Positions 35,825 to 45,092 of a stretch of DNA of 64,000 bases are shown piece by piece. The position numbers were made by a program, and so were the translations under genes. Below the pieces are notes generated by a model. It did no database searches and was not told where the DNA came from. It was given only the letters and a program-made list of their open reading frames with translations. Source of the DNA: Hyphomicrobiales bacterium (GTDB lineage: Bacteria; Pseudomonadota; Alphaproteobacteria; Rhizobiales; Rhizobiaceae). The number at the start of each line of letters is the position of its first letter. The first letter of the stretch is position 1. The stretch is taken from NCBI GenBank assembly GCA_900471485.1, contig UCEU01000013.1, positions 124,001 to 188,000 of the forward strand. The letters are read 5' to 3'.

Positions 35825-36403
35825 ATGTCCCTGTTCGATCAATCCCAGGAGTTCCGTTTCGACCCGCTGGGCCTCGCCACCCGCCCGGCCGCCATCAAGG
35901 CCGTCTTCGTGCTAGCGGGCACGCTCGTCCTGGCGCTCGCCTCGCAGATATCGGTGCCGATGGTGCCGGTGCCGATCACCATGCAGACTTTCGCGGTGAC
36001 GATGATCGGCGCGCTCTATGGCTGGCGTCTCGGCGCGGCGACGGTTCTCGCCTGGCTCGTTGAAGCAGCCATGGGCCTCCCGGTTCTGGCTGGCGGCGCC
36101 GGTGGTCTGGCACCCTTCGCGGGCCCGACGGCGGGTTATCTCGCATCCTTCCCTGTGATCGCGGCCCTTGCCGGCTGGCTTGCCGCGCGCGGCTGGACCG
36201 GCGACGCCGTGATCCGCAGCTTCGCCGCCCACTTCGCCGCCAATATCCTGTGCCTGGCGATCGGCGGCCTGTGGCTTGCAAACCTGTTCGGCATGGAAAA
36301 GGCGTGGCTGCTCGGCGTCGCCCCCTTCATCCTCGGCGCGGTGCTCAAGTCGGCGCTGGCGGCTGCCGTGCTGAAGGGCGTCAGGATCTACACCGGCCGC
36401 TAA
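35825..36403 (+). CDS. bioY: Biotin transporter S-component BioY
   Basis: Energy-coupling-factor type substrate-specific subunit that binds biotin in the membrane. 192 residues and six helices. Signatures include ISVPMVPVPITMQTFAV, GALYGWRLGA, GLPVLAGGAGGLAPFAGPTAGYL and the helix GWLAARGW. AAGGAGAGTTC precedes the ATG. BioR-controlled by two boxes upstream. The DUF1284 gene follows after one base; no ECF ATPase genes are near. Confidence 0.95.
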   Translation: MSLFDQSQEFRFDPLGLATRPAAIKAVFVLAGTLVLALASQISVPMVPVPITMQTFAVTMIGALYGWRLGAATVLAWLVEAAMGLPVLAGGAGGLAPFAGPTAGYLASFPVIAALAGWLAARGWTGDAVIRSFAAHFAANILCLAIGGLWLANLFGMEKAWLLGVAPFILGAVLKSALAAAVLKGVRIYTGR

Positions 36404-36404
36404 G

Positions 36405-36830
36405 GTGACCGTTCATCTCCGCGCCCATCACCTGCTCTGCATGCTGACCTTTGTCGGTGAAGGCTACACGCCCGCCTTCACCGAGAATTACATCGCCATC
36501 GCCCGGCGCCTGTCGTCGGGCGAGGAGATCCAACTGGTCGACGGCCCCGACGATATCTGCGCGCCGCTGCTTTCAGGAGCGGCGGCGCATTGCCACAACG
36601 AAAGCGTCGTCGCACGCGACGAGGCGGCTGCCGAGGCCGTCGGCCGTCTGCTGGGGGTTAAGGTCGGAAAGGGCACCCGCATCCGTCCCGACGCAGCGCT
36701 GCTGAAACGCCTGCGCCGCAATTTTGCCCTCGGCACGATCCGCAAGGCCTGCGGCGAGTGCGAATGGAGCGAACTCTGCGGCCATGTCGCCGAGCGCGCC
36801 TTCACCGATGTACTGGTCGCGCCGGGCTGA
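36405..36830 (+). CDS. DUF1284 cysteine-containing protein downstream of bioY
   Basis: 141 residues from a GTG one base after the bioY stop. VHLRAHHLLCMLTFVGEGY starts it; Cys residues at LLCML, DICAP, AHCHN, and CGECEWSELCGH suggest an iron-sulfur or metal site. DUF1284 proteins are of unknown function. Co-transcription with bioY and BioR control suggest a role in biotin use or uptake. Confidence 0.82.
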   Translation: MTVHLRAHHLLCMLTFVGEGYTPAFTENYIAIARRLSSGEEIQLVDGPDDICAPLLSGAAAHCHNESVVARDEAAAEAVGRLLGVKVGKGTRIRPDAALLKRLRRNFALGTIRKACGECEWSELCGHVAERAFTDVLVAPG

Positions 36831-36888
36831 CGCATGTCTCCCGAAAGTGGTTCGCGGTTTGGGGACAAGGACCTGCGCAAAAGCAAGC

Positions 36889-36913
36889 GCCTGAAGCGCG
36901 CCGCGCTTCAGGC
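36889..36913 (-). terminator. Perfect hairpin at the 3-prime end of the ArsR gene
   Basis: An 11-bp perfect stem GCCTGAAGCGC-GCC-GCGCTTCAGGC overlaps the stop codon of the minus-strand ArsR gene; beyond it on that strand comes GCTTGCTTTTG. Also convergent with DUF1284, so may stop both transcripts. Confidence 0.6.
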
Positions 36914-37606
36914 CGCGACTGGCGTCTCTACTGGAAACAGCGCAAGGAACTGTCGCTCTCCATCAGGCGAAAAGATCACCGAGCGGCTGCCCGCCGTGCG
37001 CCGCGCCCAGCCCTTGTCGAAGAAATTCGCAAGCAGCGCCTTGCCGAGACTGCCGGCCAGATGCGCTCGCCGCTCGCTCCAGTCGAGGCAGGAGCGGCAG
37101 AGCGGCCGCCGAGATGCCTTGAGGTCGGCGACATTGATGCCGATGCACTGGAACGTCTCCTCACCCTTTGCGCTGAGCGCCACGCCGTCGCCTATGGCAT
37201 CGATCGCGCCCCTTGCGACGAGGCTGTCCAGCATCCGCACCCCGTAATCTCCGGCCAGATGGTCGTAGCAGATCCGCGCCTTGCGCAGCGCCGGCTCCTT
37301 CGGCCCCGGCTGATGGCGCAGATGCCCGCGGCTCGCCGCAAAACCCATCATGCTTTCGATCAGCCGCGCCACCGTTTCATCGGCAAGCGTAAAATAGCGA
37401 TGCCGCCCCTGCTTGCGGGGAAGGAGCAGCCCGCCGGCCTCGAGCTTGGAAAGATGCGCGCTCGCCGTCTGCAGCGTGATGCCGCCGACCGCGGCGAGTT
37501 CGGTCGCGGTCAGCGCCTTACCACCCGTCAGCGCGGCCAGCATGTTGGCGCGGGCGGGATCGCCGATCAGCGCGCCGATCTGCGCGATATCAGGTCCTTC
37601 CTTCAC
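36908..37606 (-). CDS. ArsR-family transcriptional regulator
   Basis: 232 residues. The winged helix-turn-helix is at residues about 10-90 (IGDPARANMLAALTGGKALTATELAAVGGITLQTASAHLSKLEAGGLL), then a conserved extension with Cys pair RPLCRSCLDW found in longer ArsR proteins that act with small oxidoreductase genes. It is divergent from NIPSNAP and monooxygenase genes and probably represses them. No arsenic genes nearby; ligand unknown. Confidence 0.9.
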   Translation of the reverse strand: MKEGPDIAQIGALIGDPARANMLAALTGGKALTATELAAVGGITLQTASAHLSKLEAGGLLLPRKQGRHRYFTLADETVARLIESMMGFAASRGHLRHQPGPKEPALRKARICYDHLAGDYGVRMLDSLVARGAIDAIGDGVALSAKGEETFQCIGINVADLKASRRPLCRSCLDWSERRAHLAGSLGKALLANFFDKGWARRTAGSRSVIFSPDGERQFLALFPVETPVAA

Positions 37607-37708
37607 GGCTCACCTCCTCAGGATGTCATCTTCCATACTTCGACCGTAGCCGAAGCATCTCTGTCCCGCAACATGGCAAAACCATTCTGCAACCAAGGAG
37701 AAAGAGTG

Positions 37709-38038
37709 ATGATCACCTGCTTCATCCGCTACGAAATCGACCCGTTCAAGAAGGATGCCTTTGCCGAATACGCGCGCAACTGGGGCCAGGCCATCCCGCG
37801 CAACGGCGCCGACCTCATCGGCTATTTCGCCCCGCATGAGGGTTCCGCGACCACGGCCTACGGCGTCTACAACATCGAAAGCCTCGCCGCCTACGAAGCC
37901 TACCGCGCCCGCCTGGCCGCCGACCCGCTCGGCCGCGAGAACTATGAATTCGCAAGGCGCGAACGCTTCATCCTCAGGGAAGACCGCATCTTCCTGAAGA
38001 ACGTCTCGCTCCCCCACGCCGCAAAGGTGCTGCCATGA
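37709..38038 (+). CDS. NIPSNAP family protein
   Basis: 109 residues: MITCFIRYEIDPFKKDAFAEYARNW, IGYFAPHEGS, AYGVYNIESLAAYEAYRARLAADP. This is the NIPSNAP dimeric alpha/beta barrel fold. AAGGAG precedes the ATG at 37709. Overlaps the monooxygenase-like gene by 4 bases, and both are probably repressed by the divergent ArsR regulator. Confidence 0.88.
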   Translation: MITCFIRYEIDPFKKDAFAEYARNWGQAIPRNGADLIGYFAPHEGSATTAYGVYNIESLAAYEAYRARLAADPLGRENYEFARRERFILREDRIFLKNVSLPHAAKVLP

Positions 38039-38388
38039 TCGCCGTCATCTTCGAAGAACTGCCCTATATGGGCGAGCGCCATCGATATCTCGACCTCGCC
38101 GGCGAACTGCGCGCCGAATTGGAGAAGATGGACGGCTTCATCTCCATCGAGCGCTTCGAAAGCCTGACGACCCGGGGCAAGCTGCTCTCGCTCTCCTTCT
38201 GGCGCGACGAGGAAGCGGTCAAACGCTGGCGCAACCTCGAACACCACCGCGCCGCCCAGGCCGCGGGCAGGGGCGGCATCTTCGCCGACTACCGCCTGCG
38301 CATCGGCCATGTGGTCCGCGACTACGGGATGACCGAGCGGGCGGAGGCGCCGGCGGATAGCCGGGCGGTGCATGATGTGGTGGGTTAG
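38035..38388 (+). CDS. Antibiotic biosynthesis monooxygenase (ABM) domain protein
   Basis: 117 residues. Pattern MIAVIFEELPYMGERHRYLDLAGELRAELEKMDGFISIERFESL...LLSLSFWRDEEAVKRWRNLEHH is the ABM dimeric barrel. Such proteins can be cofactor-free quinol monooxygenases; activity here is unknown. Starts inside the NIPSNAP stop (ATGA). The last base overlaps the 3-prime end of the HepT reading frame on the other strand. Confidence 0.88.
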   Translation: MIAVIFEELPYMGERHRYLDLAGELRAELEKMDGFISIERFESLTTRGKLLSLSFWRDEEAVKRWRNLEHHRAAQAAGRGGIFADYRLRIGHVVRDYGMTERAEAPADSRAVHDVVG

Positions 38389-38729
38389 TTGGCCGAGAAC
38401 CGCGCAGAGAGATCGTCGATGGCAATCCGCAGGCGCGGTATCTCGTCGGAAATCACGCCTCACAGAATGTTGTCGGAGAGGCCGTGATACTCATGGCGCA
38501 AGACGTTGCCGATCGCTTTCACCTGCGGCCAGGGGATTTCCGGTCGCAGCGCCTTGATCTCGTCGGGCAGAGCACGGCTCGCTTCGGAAATGATCTCGAT
38601 GGCGCGCTGCAGCGGTCGAAGCAGCCAGTCGTTCTGGTAGTCCTGAAGCGACTTTCCCGCAGTCGCGTTCTCGATCCCCTCGATCGCTGCCCTCATGTCG
38701 TCGAGCAGGTGGCGGATCTCGCGCGCCAT
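38385..38729 (-). pseudogene. HepT toxin of an MntA-HepT pair, interrupted by an in-frame TGA
   Basis: HEPN/DUF86 ribonuclease-type toxin. The frame from 38729 reads 89 residues to a TGA at 38462-38460. The same frame then continues GVISDEIPRLRIAIDDLSAR to a TAA at 38385, giving the normal HepT length of 114. At the TGA position relatives have Trp (..DxIIW..), so a single TGG-to-TGA change explains it. The HxY element is in LRHEYHG. The protein is probably truncated and perhaps inactive; the helix lost packs against the core. Adjoins mntA directly. Confidence 0.75.
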
Positions 38730-39025
38730 CAGAAAACCTGCATCGCCGAGGATTCGATCCGCGCTCTCAAGCGCGGATGCAGGCCGTCGCGGGTGGTGAT
38801 GTCGACAGGGCTTCCGAGCTTATCTTCAAGCATCAGCTTGATACCGATAAGATCGAAAGCGTTGAAGCGGCTCTTGGGGTCGTAATCGATGAAAAGGTCG
38901 ATGTCGCTTGCCTGTTTCGCCTCGTCGCGGGCAACCGAGCCGAACAGGTAAAGCGAGGTTGCGCCGAGCGCGCGTACCGCCTCGGCATTGCTCTTCAGAC
39001 GTTCGAGCGCTTCGCTTTTCCTCAT
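38729..39025 (-). CDS. MntA-type nucleotidyltransferase antitoxin
   Basis: 98 residues. Minimal nucleotidyltransferase signature YLFGSVARDEAKQASDIDLFIDY (GS-x10-D-x-D) and a third acidic residue in SPVDITT. MntA proteins AMPylate the HepT tyrosine and so block its ribonuclease activity (type VII toxin-antitoxin). Intact here while HepT carries a stop, a state that is stable since antitoxin alone is harmless. Its stop and the HepT start share the base 38729. Confidence 0.9.
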   Translation of the reverse strand: MRKSEALERLKSNAEAVRALGATSLYLFGSVARDEAKQASDIDLFIDYDPKSRFNAFDLIGIKLMLEDKLGSPVDITTRDGLHPRLRARIESSAMQVF

Positions 39026-40299
<1,274 letters not shown>

Positions 40300-40370
40300 T
40301 CCGCGAAAGGCCCGATCGAGACTGCCGTCGACCGGTTTTTGTACCTCCAGTTGCGGAAGACGGCAAAAGG

Positions 40371-40405
40371 CGCCCGGGATCATACCCCGGGCGTCTTCAG
40401 TTTTT
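40371..40405 (+). terminator. Intrinsic terminator of ccrM
   Basis: CGCCCGGG-ATCATAC-CCCGGGCG stem followed within a few bases by TTTTT. Confidence 0.8.
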
Positions 40406-40429
40406 GGCCTTGGTCTTCACGCAGCCGCG

Positions 40430-40463
40430 CAATGAAAAACGCCCCGGAAAGCCCGGGGCGTTT
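40430..40463 (-). terminator. Intrinsic terminator of the minus-strand membrane protein gene
   Basis: AAACGCCCCGG-AAAGC-CCGGGGCGTTT: an 11-bp stem that on the minus strand runs into TTTTT. It is 29 bases after the stop of the membrane protein gene. Confidence 0.85.
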
Positions 40464-40491
40464 GATGTTTGTCGATATCGCGGTCTCGGCT

Positions 40492-41412
40492 TCAGCGCTG
40501 CAGCAGCGCCATCCGCTCCTCGTCCTCGTCGCGCTGGCGACCGCCGATCGCGGCGGCGACACTGGCGATGAAGGCGCCGACGAACAGCGACAGCGCGCCG
40601 AACAGGGCAACCGCCGAGGCCGTCTTGCGGGCGTCATCCGCCGCCTTCTGCGCTGTCGTCTTCGCATCGTTGATCCGCGTCAGGACGGCATCGATGCGGG
40701 CTTTGGCGTCGGCCTGTGAGAGCCCGGTGCGCGAGGTGACCACTTGCTCCAGGTAAGTCTGGTCGTCGGCCGAGAGCTTGCCATCGACGATACCGTTCAT
40801 CAGCACTCGCGATACCTCGGCGCTCACGGCTTCGTTGCTCTGGTTGGCGGGTGCTGCGGCCGGATTGGAGGGGCGCAGCAGTGCATCGGTGAAATAGGCC
40901 GGCGAGAAACCACTCGCCCCACCCGTATTTTCATTGGCACTCACTGCCGTTGCCGCGCCGGCGGTTCCCGCTGCGCCGACGGCTGTCGCCGCGACCTGGG
41001 TACCGGTGCCGAGCACGGATGACAGCGCCGAGCCCAGCAGACCGGCGACCACCACGGTCGCAAGCGCCCACGAGAGGAAGCCGTGCGCCGTGTCGCGGAA
41101 GAACACCTCGTAGGTATGAATGCCGACCCACTTCGCCCGCAACCGCCCGGTGAGGTAGCCGCCGAGAGCCGCCGAAACCCACTGCACGACGATCAGCCAG
41201 ACGGCCGCGGTCGCACCGAGCGTCGTCAGCGACGCGCTTTCCCCGGACCATGGAGAGACCATCGTCAGCCCGAGGCCGGATCCAATGAGAATGAAGACCA
41301 GCGATATCGCGGTCGCGGCCAGCGTACCGGCGATGATCGGTCCCCAGCTGACGGCGGACGAGGACGATTCCAGCGGTGCGTCGGTGACGACGGTGGACGA
41401 GGTGTACGACAT
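40492..41412 (-). CDS. Multi-pass membrane protein of unknown function
   Basis: 306 residues. Three N-terminal helices (SWGPIIAGTLAATAISLVFILIGSGLGL, AAVWLIVVQWVSAALGGYLTG, FLSWALATVVVAGLLGSALS), an Ala/Thr-rich periplasmic stretch, a helical soluble segment (residues about 200-265), and a C-terminal helix (VALFGALSLFVGAFIASVAAAIGG). Homologues are common in rhizobia and sometimes carry the misleading name PhnA-like. The ATG at 41412 follows AGGGAGG by 5-6 bases. A 25-residue peptide gene lies just upstream. Confidence 0.8.
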   Translation of the reverse strand: MSYTSSTVVTDAPLESSSSAVSWGPIIAGTLAATAISLVFILIGSGLGLTMVSPWSGESASLTTLGATAAVWLIVVQWVSAALGGYLTGRLRAKWVGIHTYEVFFRDTAHGFLSWALATVVVAGLLGSALSSVLGTGTQVAATAVGAAGTAGAATAVSANENTGGASGFSPAYFTDALLRPSNPAAAPANQSNEAVSAEVSRVLMNGIVDGKLSADDQTYLEQVVTSRTGLSQADAKARIDAVLTRINDAKTTAQKAADDARKTASAVALFGALSLFVGAFIASVAAAIGGRQRDEDEERMALLQR

Positions 41413-41422
41413 CGCCACCTCC

Positions 41423-41500
41423 CTAGTGCCAGAACAGCAGGATGATGAGGATCAGCGGAATCGGAACGCCGAGAAACCAAAGCAAGATACCTCTACCCAT
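41423..41500 (-). CDS. 25-residue hydrophobic peptide upstream of the membrane protein
   Basis: ATG at 41500, preceded by the near-perfect ribosome site ACAGGAGGTTACG, encodes MGRGILLWFLGVPIPLILII then LLFWH and stops at 41423, 11 bases before the membrane protein ATG. Similar tiny peptides (RGILLW.LG.PIP) are widespread in Proteobacteria. It is probably a single-helix membrane microprotein co-expressed with the larger protein. Confidence 0.75.
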   Translation of the reverse strand: MGRGILLWFLGVPIPLILIILLFWH

Positions 41501-41645
41501 CGTAACCTCCTGTCAGCGAAGCTGATCGATTGTTTTGCTCGAAGCCCGCCATGCGCGGGTCCTCTCAAAACTTTCAAGGTCACTCATTGTTCCTAACGCG
41601 ATGGAAAAATTGCGGTTTCCCATCGCGCAGGGAAAATGGCTGCGG

Positions 41646-42011
41646 TCAGAACGCCTGGTAGTCTTTCACTTCGACGTGGGTCACCTTGCCGTCTTCGTTG
41701 AAGGTGAGGGTTTCCTCGCCCTCACGCACAAGCGGCTTGCCCGTCTTGCTGTGGGTGGCGCGCACCGACCAAACCGCACGTCCGGCGTTCGGGCTCACGC
41801 GTTCGACGAGTGTGTTGAACGCCGCCTGATCCGGGTAATCATCGAAATACTTGCGGAATGCGGCCATGATCTCGTCGCGGCCCGAAAGACTGCCGACGCC
41901 GTTCGACGTGTAGGTCGCGTCTTCCGCGAAGTAGTCCTCGATGACGGCGTAGTCGAGCCGGTTGACGGCATCGTGGAACAGGACGACTTCCTTGATGGGA
42001 TCGAATGTCAT
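41646..42011 (-). CDS. SnoaL/NTF2-like protein
   Basis: 121 residues: FDPIKEVVLFHDAVNRLDYAVIEDYFAEDATYTSNGVG...RDEIMAAFRKYFDDYPD...ETLTFNEDGKVTHVEVKD is the cone-shaped NTF2-like fold. Binds a small ligand or acts as a minor enzyme; not specified. ATG 42011 has GAGGGT about 8 bases upstream; ATG 42017 overlaps the HAD stop (ATGA) but is too close to the ribosome site. Operon with the HAD and mutY genes upstream. Confidence 0.85.
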   Translation of the reverse strand: MTFDPIKEVVLFHDAVNRLDYAVIEDYFAEDATYTSNGVGSLSGRDEIMAAFRKYFDDYPDQAAFNTLVERVSPNAGRAVWSVRATHSKTGKPLVREGEETLTFNEDGKVTHVEVKDYQAF

Positions 42012-42013
42012 GG

Positions 42014-42622
42014 TCATACCCTCACGCCGCGTTCTGCAAGGTCGGCGCGCAACTGCTCGGCGCCGGTGAAGAGCACCGCATCCCATCCCGCCTTCTTGGC
42101 GCCTTCCACGTTGGGTGCCGAATCGTCGATGAAGATCGTCGCCGCCGGATTGAGGCCGAAACTCTCGGTGTGCGCCTCGTAGATCGCGATGTCGGGCTTG
42201 ATCAGGCCGATATCGCCCGAGACGGTAACGCCGCGCGGCTTGGTGAGGAAGGGGAAGCGCACTTGCGCCTCGCGGAACGTGTCGGAAGCGAAGTTCGTCA
42301 GCATCGTCACGTCGCGGCCTTCGGCTATCAACCCTTCCATGATCGCGACGCTGTCGTCGTAGGAATGCGACACCATCTCGTGCCAGTGCTTGCGGAAGGC
42401 GCGGATATGTTCCTCGCGATCGGGATGCGTCTCGATCAAGAGCGCCTCGGCATCCGCCCATGTGCGGCCGCGGTCCTGCTCGATGTTCCAGTCGTGGGTG
42501 CAGACATTGTCGAAGAACCACTGCCGCTCGGTCGCATCCGGAATGATGCGGCTGAAGGGGATATCAGGATCGTAATGGATAAGAACTTTTCCGATATCGA
42601 AAACGATATGATCAATAGGCAT
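42014..42622 (-). CDS. HAD-superfamily hydrolase (YihX-like subfamily IA)
   Basis: 202 residues. Motif I FDIGKVLIHYDPDIPF (nucleophile Asp with Gly where the usual second Asp is, as in other YihX-like members), motif II MLTNFAS, motif III Lys in GLIKPDIAIY, motif IV FIDDSAPNVEGA. Phosphatase on a small metabolite, perhaps glucose-1-phosphate, unproven. Its ATG abuts the mutY stop, so mutY-HAD-SnoaL is one operon. Confidence 0.88.
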   Translation of the reverse strand: MPIDHIVFDIGKVLIHYDPDIPFSRIIPDATERQWFFDNVCTHDWNIEQDRGRTWADAEALLIETHPDREEHIRAFRKHWHEMVSHSYDDSVAIMEGLIAEGRDVTMLTNFASDTFREAQVRFPFLTKPRGVTVSGDIGLIKPDIAIYEAHTESFGLNPAATIFIDDSAPNVEGAKKAGWDAVLFTGAEQLRADLAERGVRV

Positions 42623-43720
42623 TTACCCGTCCTTGGACTGTTGAAACGCGCGTGGAATAGCCGATGTGATCGCTTTTTTCATGACTGTGGGCAATGCCTG
42701 CGCGTCAAGATTTGTAACCGGCTCCCACCATCCGTCATCCCCTTCGATCCTCGCGGGGATCGCAACGCGCCAGATCGATAGCCTGAGCTCGAAATGGGTG
42801 AACACATGGGTGACGGTGCCCGATGGCTGCCAGTCGGCCGCGAAGGGGGCGGCGTCGGCCGAGGTCTCGCCGTCGATCCGCGCCGTCCAGCCCGTCGTCG
42901 GCACCTCGGTCATGCCGCCGAGCAACCCGCTCTCGATCCTGCGCCGCAACAGCACCTCGCCATCTGATGTCACCGCCACGAAGGCAGCGCCGACGTGAAC
43001 GGGCTTGGCCTTCTTGGCGGCCTTGACCGGGAAATGCTCGGGATCGTGAAGCGCCAGCGCCTCGCACGATCCGTTGAAGGGACAGAGCGCGCAGGCGGGC
43101 CGCTTCGGCGTACAGATCGTGGCGCCGAGATCCATCATCGCCTGGGCGAAATCGCCCGGCCGGTCCGCCGGCGTCAGCAGCGCCACCTTCTGCTTCATCA
43201 ACGGCTTGGCAGCAGGCAGGGGCGTCGAGATCGCATAGAGCCGCGAGATCACCCGCTCGATGTTGCCGTCCATCACGGACGCCTGCCGGTTGAACGCGAT
43301 CGCCGCCACCGCCGCTGCCGTATAATCGCCGATCCCCGGCAGCGCCTTCAGCCCTTCCTCCGTATCTGGAAACACGCCGCCATGATCGTACGCCACCGCC
43401 TCTGCGCATTTCTTCAGGTTGCGGGCACGAGCGTAGTACCCAAGCCCCGCCCATGCCGCCATCACGTCCTCGCTGGGTGCGGCAGCAAGATCGCCAACCG
43501 TCGGCCAGCGCGCGAGGAACTTCAGGAAATAGGCTTTGACTGCCGGAACCGTGGTCTGCTGCAGCATCACCTCGGAAAGCCACACATGATAGGGGTCGGC
43601 CTTGATCCCGCGCTTGGCCATCGGCGGCGAAACACGCCAGGGCAGGTCGCGGTGATGGCGATCGTACCAGTCGAGCAGGGGCTTTGCTAAGGGCGCGGTG
43701 GTGGTCTTTAAGGTCATCAT
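42623..43720 (-). CDS. mutY: A/G-specific adenine glycosylase
   Basis: Removes adenine mispaired with 8-oxoguanine. 365 residues: helix-hairpin-helix LKALPGIGDYTAAAVAAIAF with catalytic Asp in VMDGNIERVISR, the [4Fe-4S] cluster CTPKRPACALCPFNGSC, and the C-terminal NUDIX-like 8-oxoG recognition domain (VAVTSDGEVLLRRRIESGLLGGMTEVP, HVFTHFELRL). ATG tandem at 43720/43717. Divergent from the DUF721 gene, as in many rhizobia. Confidence 0.95.
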   Translation of the reverse strand: MMTLKTTTAPLAKPLLDWYDRHHRDLPWRVSPPMAKRGIKADPYHVWLSEVMLQQTTVPAVKAYFLKFLARWPTVGDLAAAPSEDVMAAWAGLGYYARARNLKKCAEAVAYDHGGVFPDTEEGLKALPGIGDYTAAAVAAIAFNRQASVMDGNIERVISRLYAISTPLPAAKPLMKQKVALLTPADRPGDFAQAMMDLGATICTPKRPACALCPFNGSCEALALHDPEHFPVKAAKKAKPVHVGAAFVAVTSDGEVLLRRRIESGLLGGMTEVPTTGWTARIDGETSADAAPFAADWQPSGTVTHVFTHFELRLSIWRVAIPARIEGDDGWWEPVTNLDAQALPTVMKKAITSAIPRAFQQSKDG

Positions 43721-43814
43721 TTGCCGTGCGGAGGGGAAGTGCCCTATACTTGGCGAAGCATTGCCGCCCGATCAAGGCGGCGGCGCCCGATAGCGGCGGC
43801 ATCCAAAGGTTTCC

Positions 43815-44303
43815 ATGAGTTATCCACGCAAAGGTGAAAAACAGATCTCCGAACTGGCCAACGGCCTGATCGACCCCGTGCTCGCCAAGCGCGCCGGCAT
43901 CAACACGGCGCTGCTCGGCTCCTGGGACGAGATCGCCGGCGAGGATTTCGCCGATTGCACCCGCCCGGAAAAGATCGCCTGGGCGAGGGGCGGCGATGAC
44001 GGCAGCTTCCGCCCTGGTGTCTTGACCATCGCCTGCGAGGGCGCCCGCGCCCTGTTTCTGACGCATGCGCAGGGCGAACTCATACAGCGCATCAACAGCT
44101 TCTTCGGCTTCTCCGCCGTCCACCAGATCCGCATCGTTCAGAAGCCGGTCTCCCAGGCCTTCAAACGCTCCCGCACCCCGCCACCGCTGAAAGGCGAGGC
44201 GGCCCGTCGTCTGGAGGGGATGATGGAGGGCATCGACAATGAGAAATTGCGCGAGGCCGTGAAGCGGCTGGGCACGGCGGTGTTGGGGAAGAAGGGGCGG
44301 TAG
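43815..44303 (+). CDS. DUF721/DciA-like protein
   Basis: 162 residues. The pattern LANGLIDPVLAKRAGINTALLGSWDEIAGEDFADCTRPEKI...LTIACEGARALFLTHAQGELIQRINSFFGFSAVHQIRI matches DciA-like DUF721 proteins, which in many bacteria help load the replicative helicase. The C-terminal region is basic and variable. The usual order mutY / DUF721 / dsbA / smc is kept except for a ParDE insert after this gene. Confidence 0.9.
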   Translation: MSYPRKGEKQISELANGLIDPVLAKRAGINTALLGSWDEIAGEDFADCTRPEKIAWARGGDDGSFRPGVLTIACEGARALFLTHAQGELIQRINSFFGFSAVHQIRIVQKPVSQAFKRSRTPPPLKGEAARRLEGMMEGIDNEKLREAVKRLGTAVLGKKGR

Positions 44304-44340
44304 CTGCTCGGACGGCCCGCTTGCATCAGAAGCGTTCTGT

Positions 44341-44353
44341 ATTACACTGTAAT
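44341..44353. promoter_or_regulatory. Palindromic operator of the ParDE pair
   Basis: ATTACA-C-TGTAAT, a perfect 6-bp dyad, lies 30 bases before the parD start. Toxin-antitoxin operons are usually repressed by their own antitoxin at such sites. Confidence 0.7.
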
Positions 44354-44382
44354 CATTCTCGTTCCGGTCTCAGGTGATCAGC

Positions 44383-44658
44383 ATGCGCAGCAGCAAACCC
44401 ATAACCGTTACGCTGGGCAGCCAGCAAAAGAGCTTGGACATGCGCCTGGAATCAGGGGCCTACAGCTCGGCCAGCGAAGTCATGCGCGCCGCCTTGCGCG
44501 CGCTTGATCGAGAAGAGGATGCGCTTGACGAAATCATGCGCCAGAAGATCCGCGAAGCGATTGACGATCCAAGCCCCGATATCGATGAGGACGTCGTCTT
44601 CGATCGCATCGAACGCAAGCATGCGGAAAGAATGAAAGCGCGCGATGCCGGTAACTAA
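44383..44658 (+). CDS. ParD-family antitoxin
   Basis: 91 residues. N-terminal ribbon-helix-helix ITVTLGSQQKSLDMRLESGAYSSASEVMRAALRALDRE, an acidic C-terminus (DDPSPDIDEDVVFDRIE) that would wrap the toxin. The ATG at 44383 has AGGTGATC upstream. Overlaps parE by 14 bases, as usual for type II modules. The pair is inserted between DUF721 and dsbA. Confidence 0.9.
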   Translation: MRSSKPITVTLGSQQKSLDMRLESGAYSSASEVMRAALRALDREEDALDEIMRQKIREAIDDPSPDIDEDVVFDRIERKHAERMKARDAGN

Positions 44659-44950
44659 GGTCGTCTATCGCGCCAAGGCCGAACGAGACCTTGACGAAAT
44701 CTATGACTTTATCGCCGACGACAATCCTGTTCATGCTGTCGACTTTGTTCGCAGATTGCGAGCCTTTTGCCGCAGCCTCACGGAGTTTCCGGAGCGCGGC
44801 GCTGCACGAAACGATTTTGATCCAGGCGTCCGCATCTTAGTTTTCGAGAAACGCGTTACGGTCGCTTACAAAGCTGACGGCAAACGCGTTCTGATCCTGC
44901 GATTTTTCTACGCGGGACGAAACACTCCGGCCGCCTTCCGCGCCAAATAA
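44645..44950 (+). CDS. ParE/RelE-type toxin
   Basis: 101 residues with the RelE/ParE fold: VVYRAKAERDLDEIYDFIADDNPVHAVDFVRRLRAFCRSLTEFPERGAARNDFDPGVRILVFEKRVTVAYKADGKRVLILRFFYAGRN. Pairing with a ParD antitoxin favours a ParE (gyrase poison) activity, but RelE-type mRNA cleavage cannot be excluded. Intact. Confidence 0.9.
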   Translation: MPVTKVVYRAKAERDLDEIYDFIADDNPVHAVDFVRRLRAFCRSLTEFPERGAARNDFDPGVRILVFEKRVTVAYKADGKRVLILRFFYAGRNTPAAFRAK

Positions 44951-45092
44951 AATCAACAGTTGCTTGCCAGTCCCGCCCCTTCGTCCCATCAAGGTCACAA
45001 TTGTTTGAAGAAACTCGTTCACGCGTGCCTTGTTCGCGGCCATCAGCCGTTATATCGCACTTCCAGCCGCTACTCTCATTTATGAGGAAATT

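Noticed and set aside
36758-38038. Long plus-strand frame running through the ArsR gene into the NIPSNAP gene
   Set aside because: Only its last 109 codons, from 37709, are a real gene with a ribosome site; the rest is antisense to ArsR.
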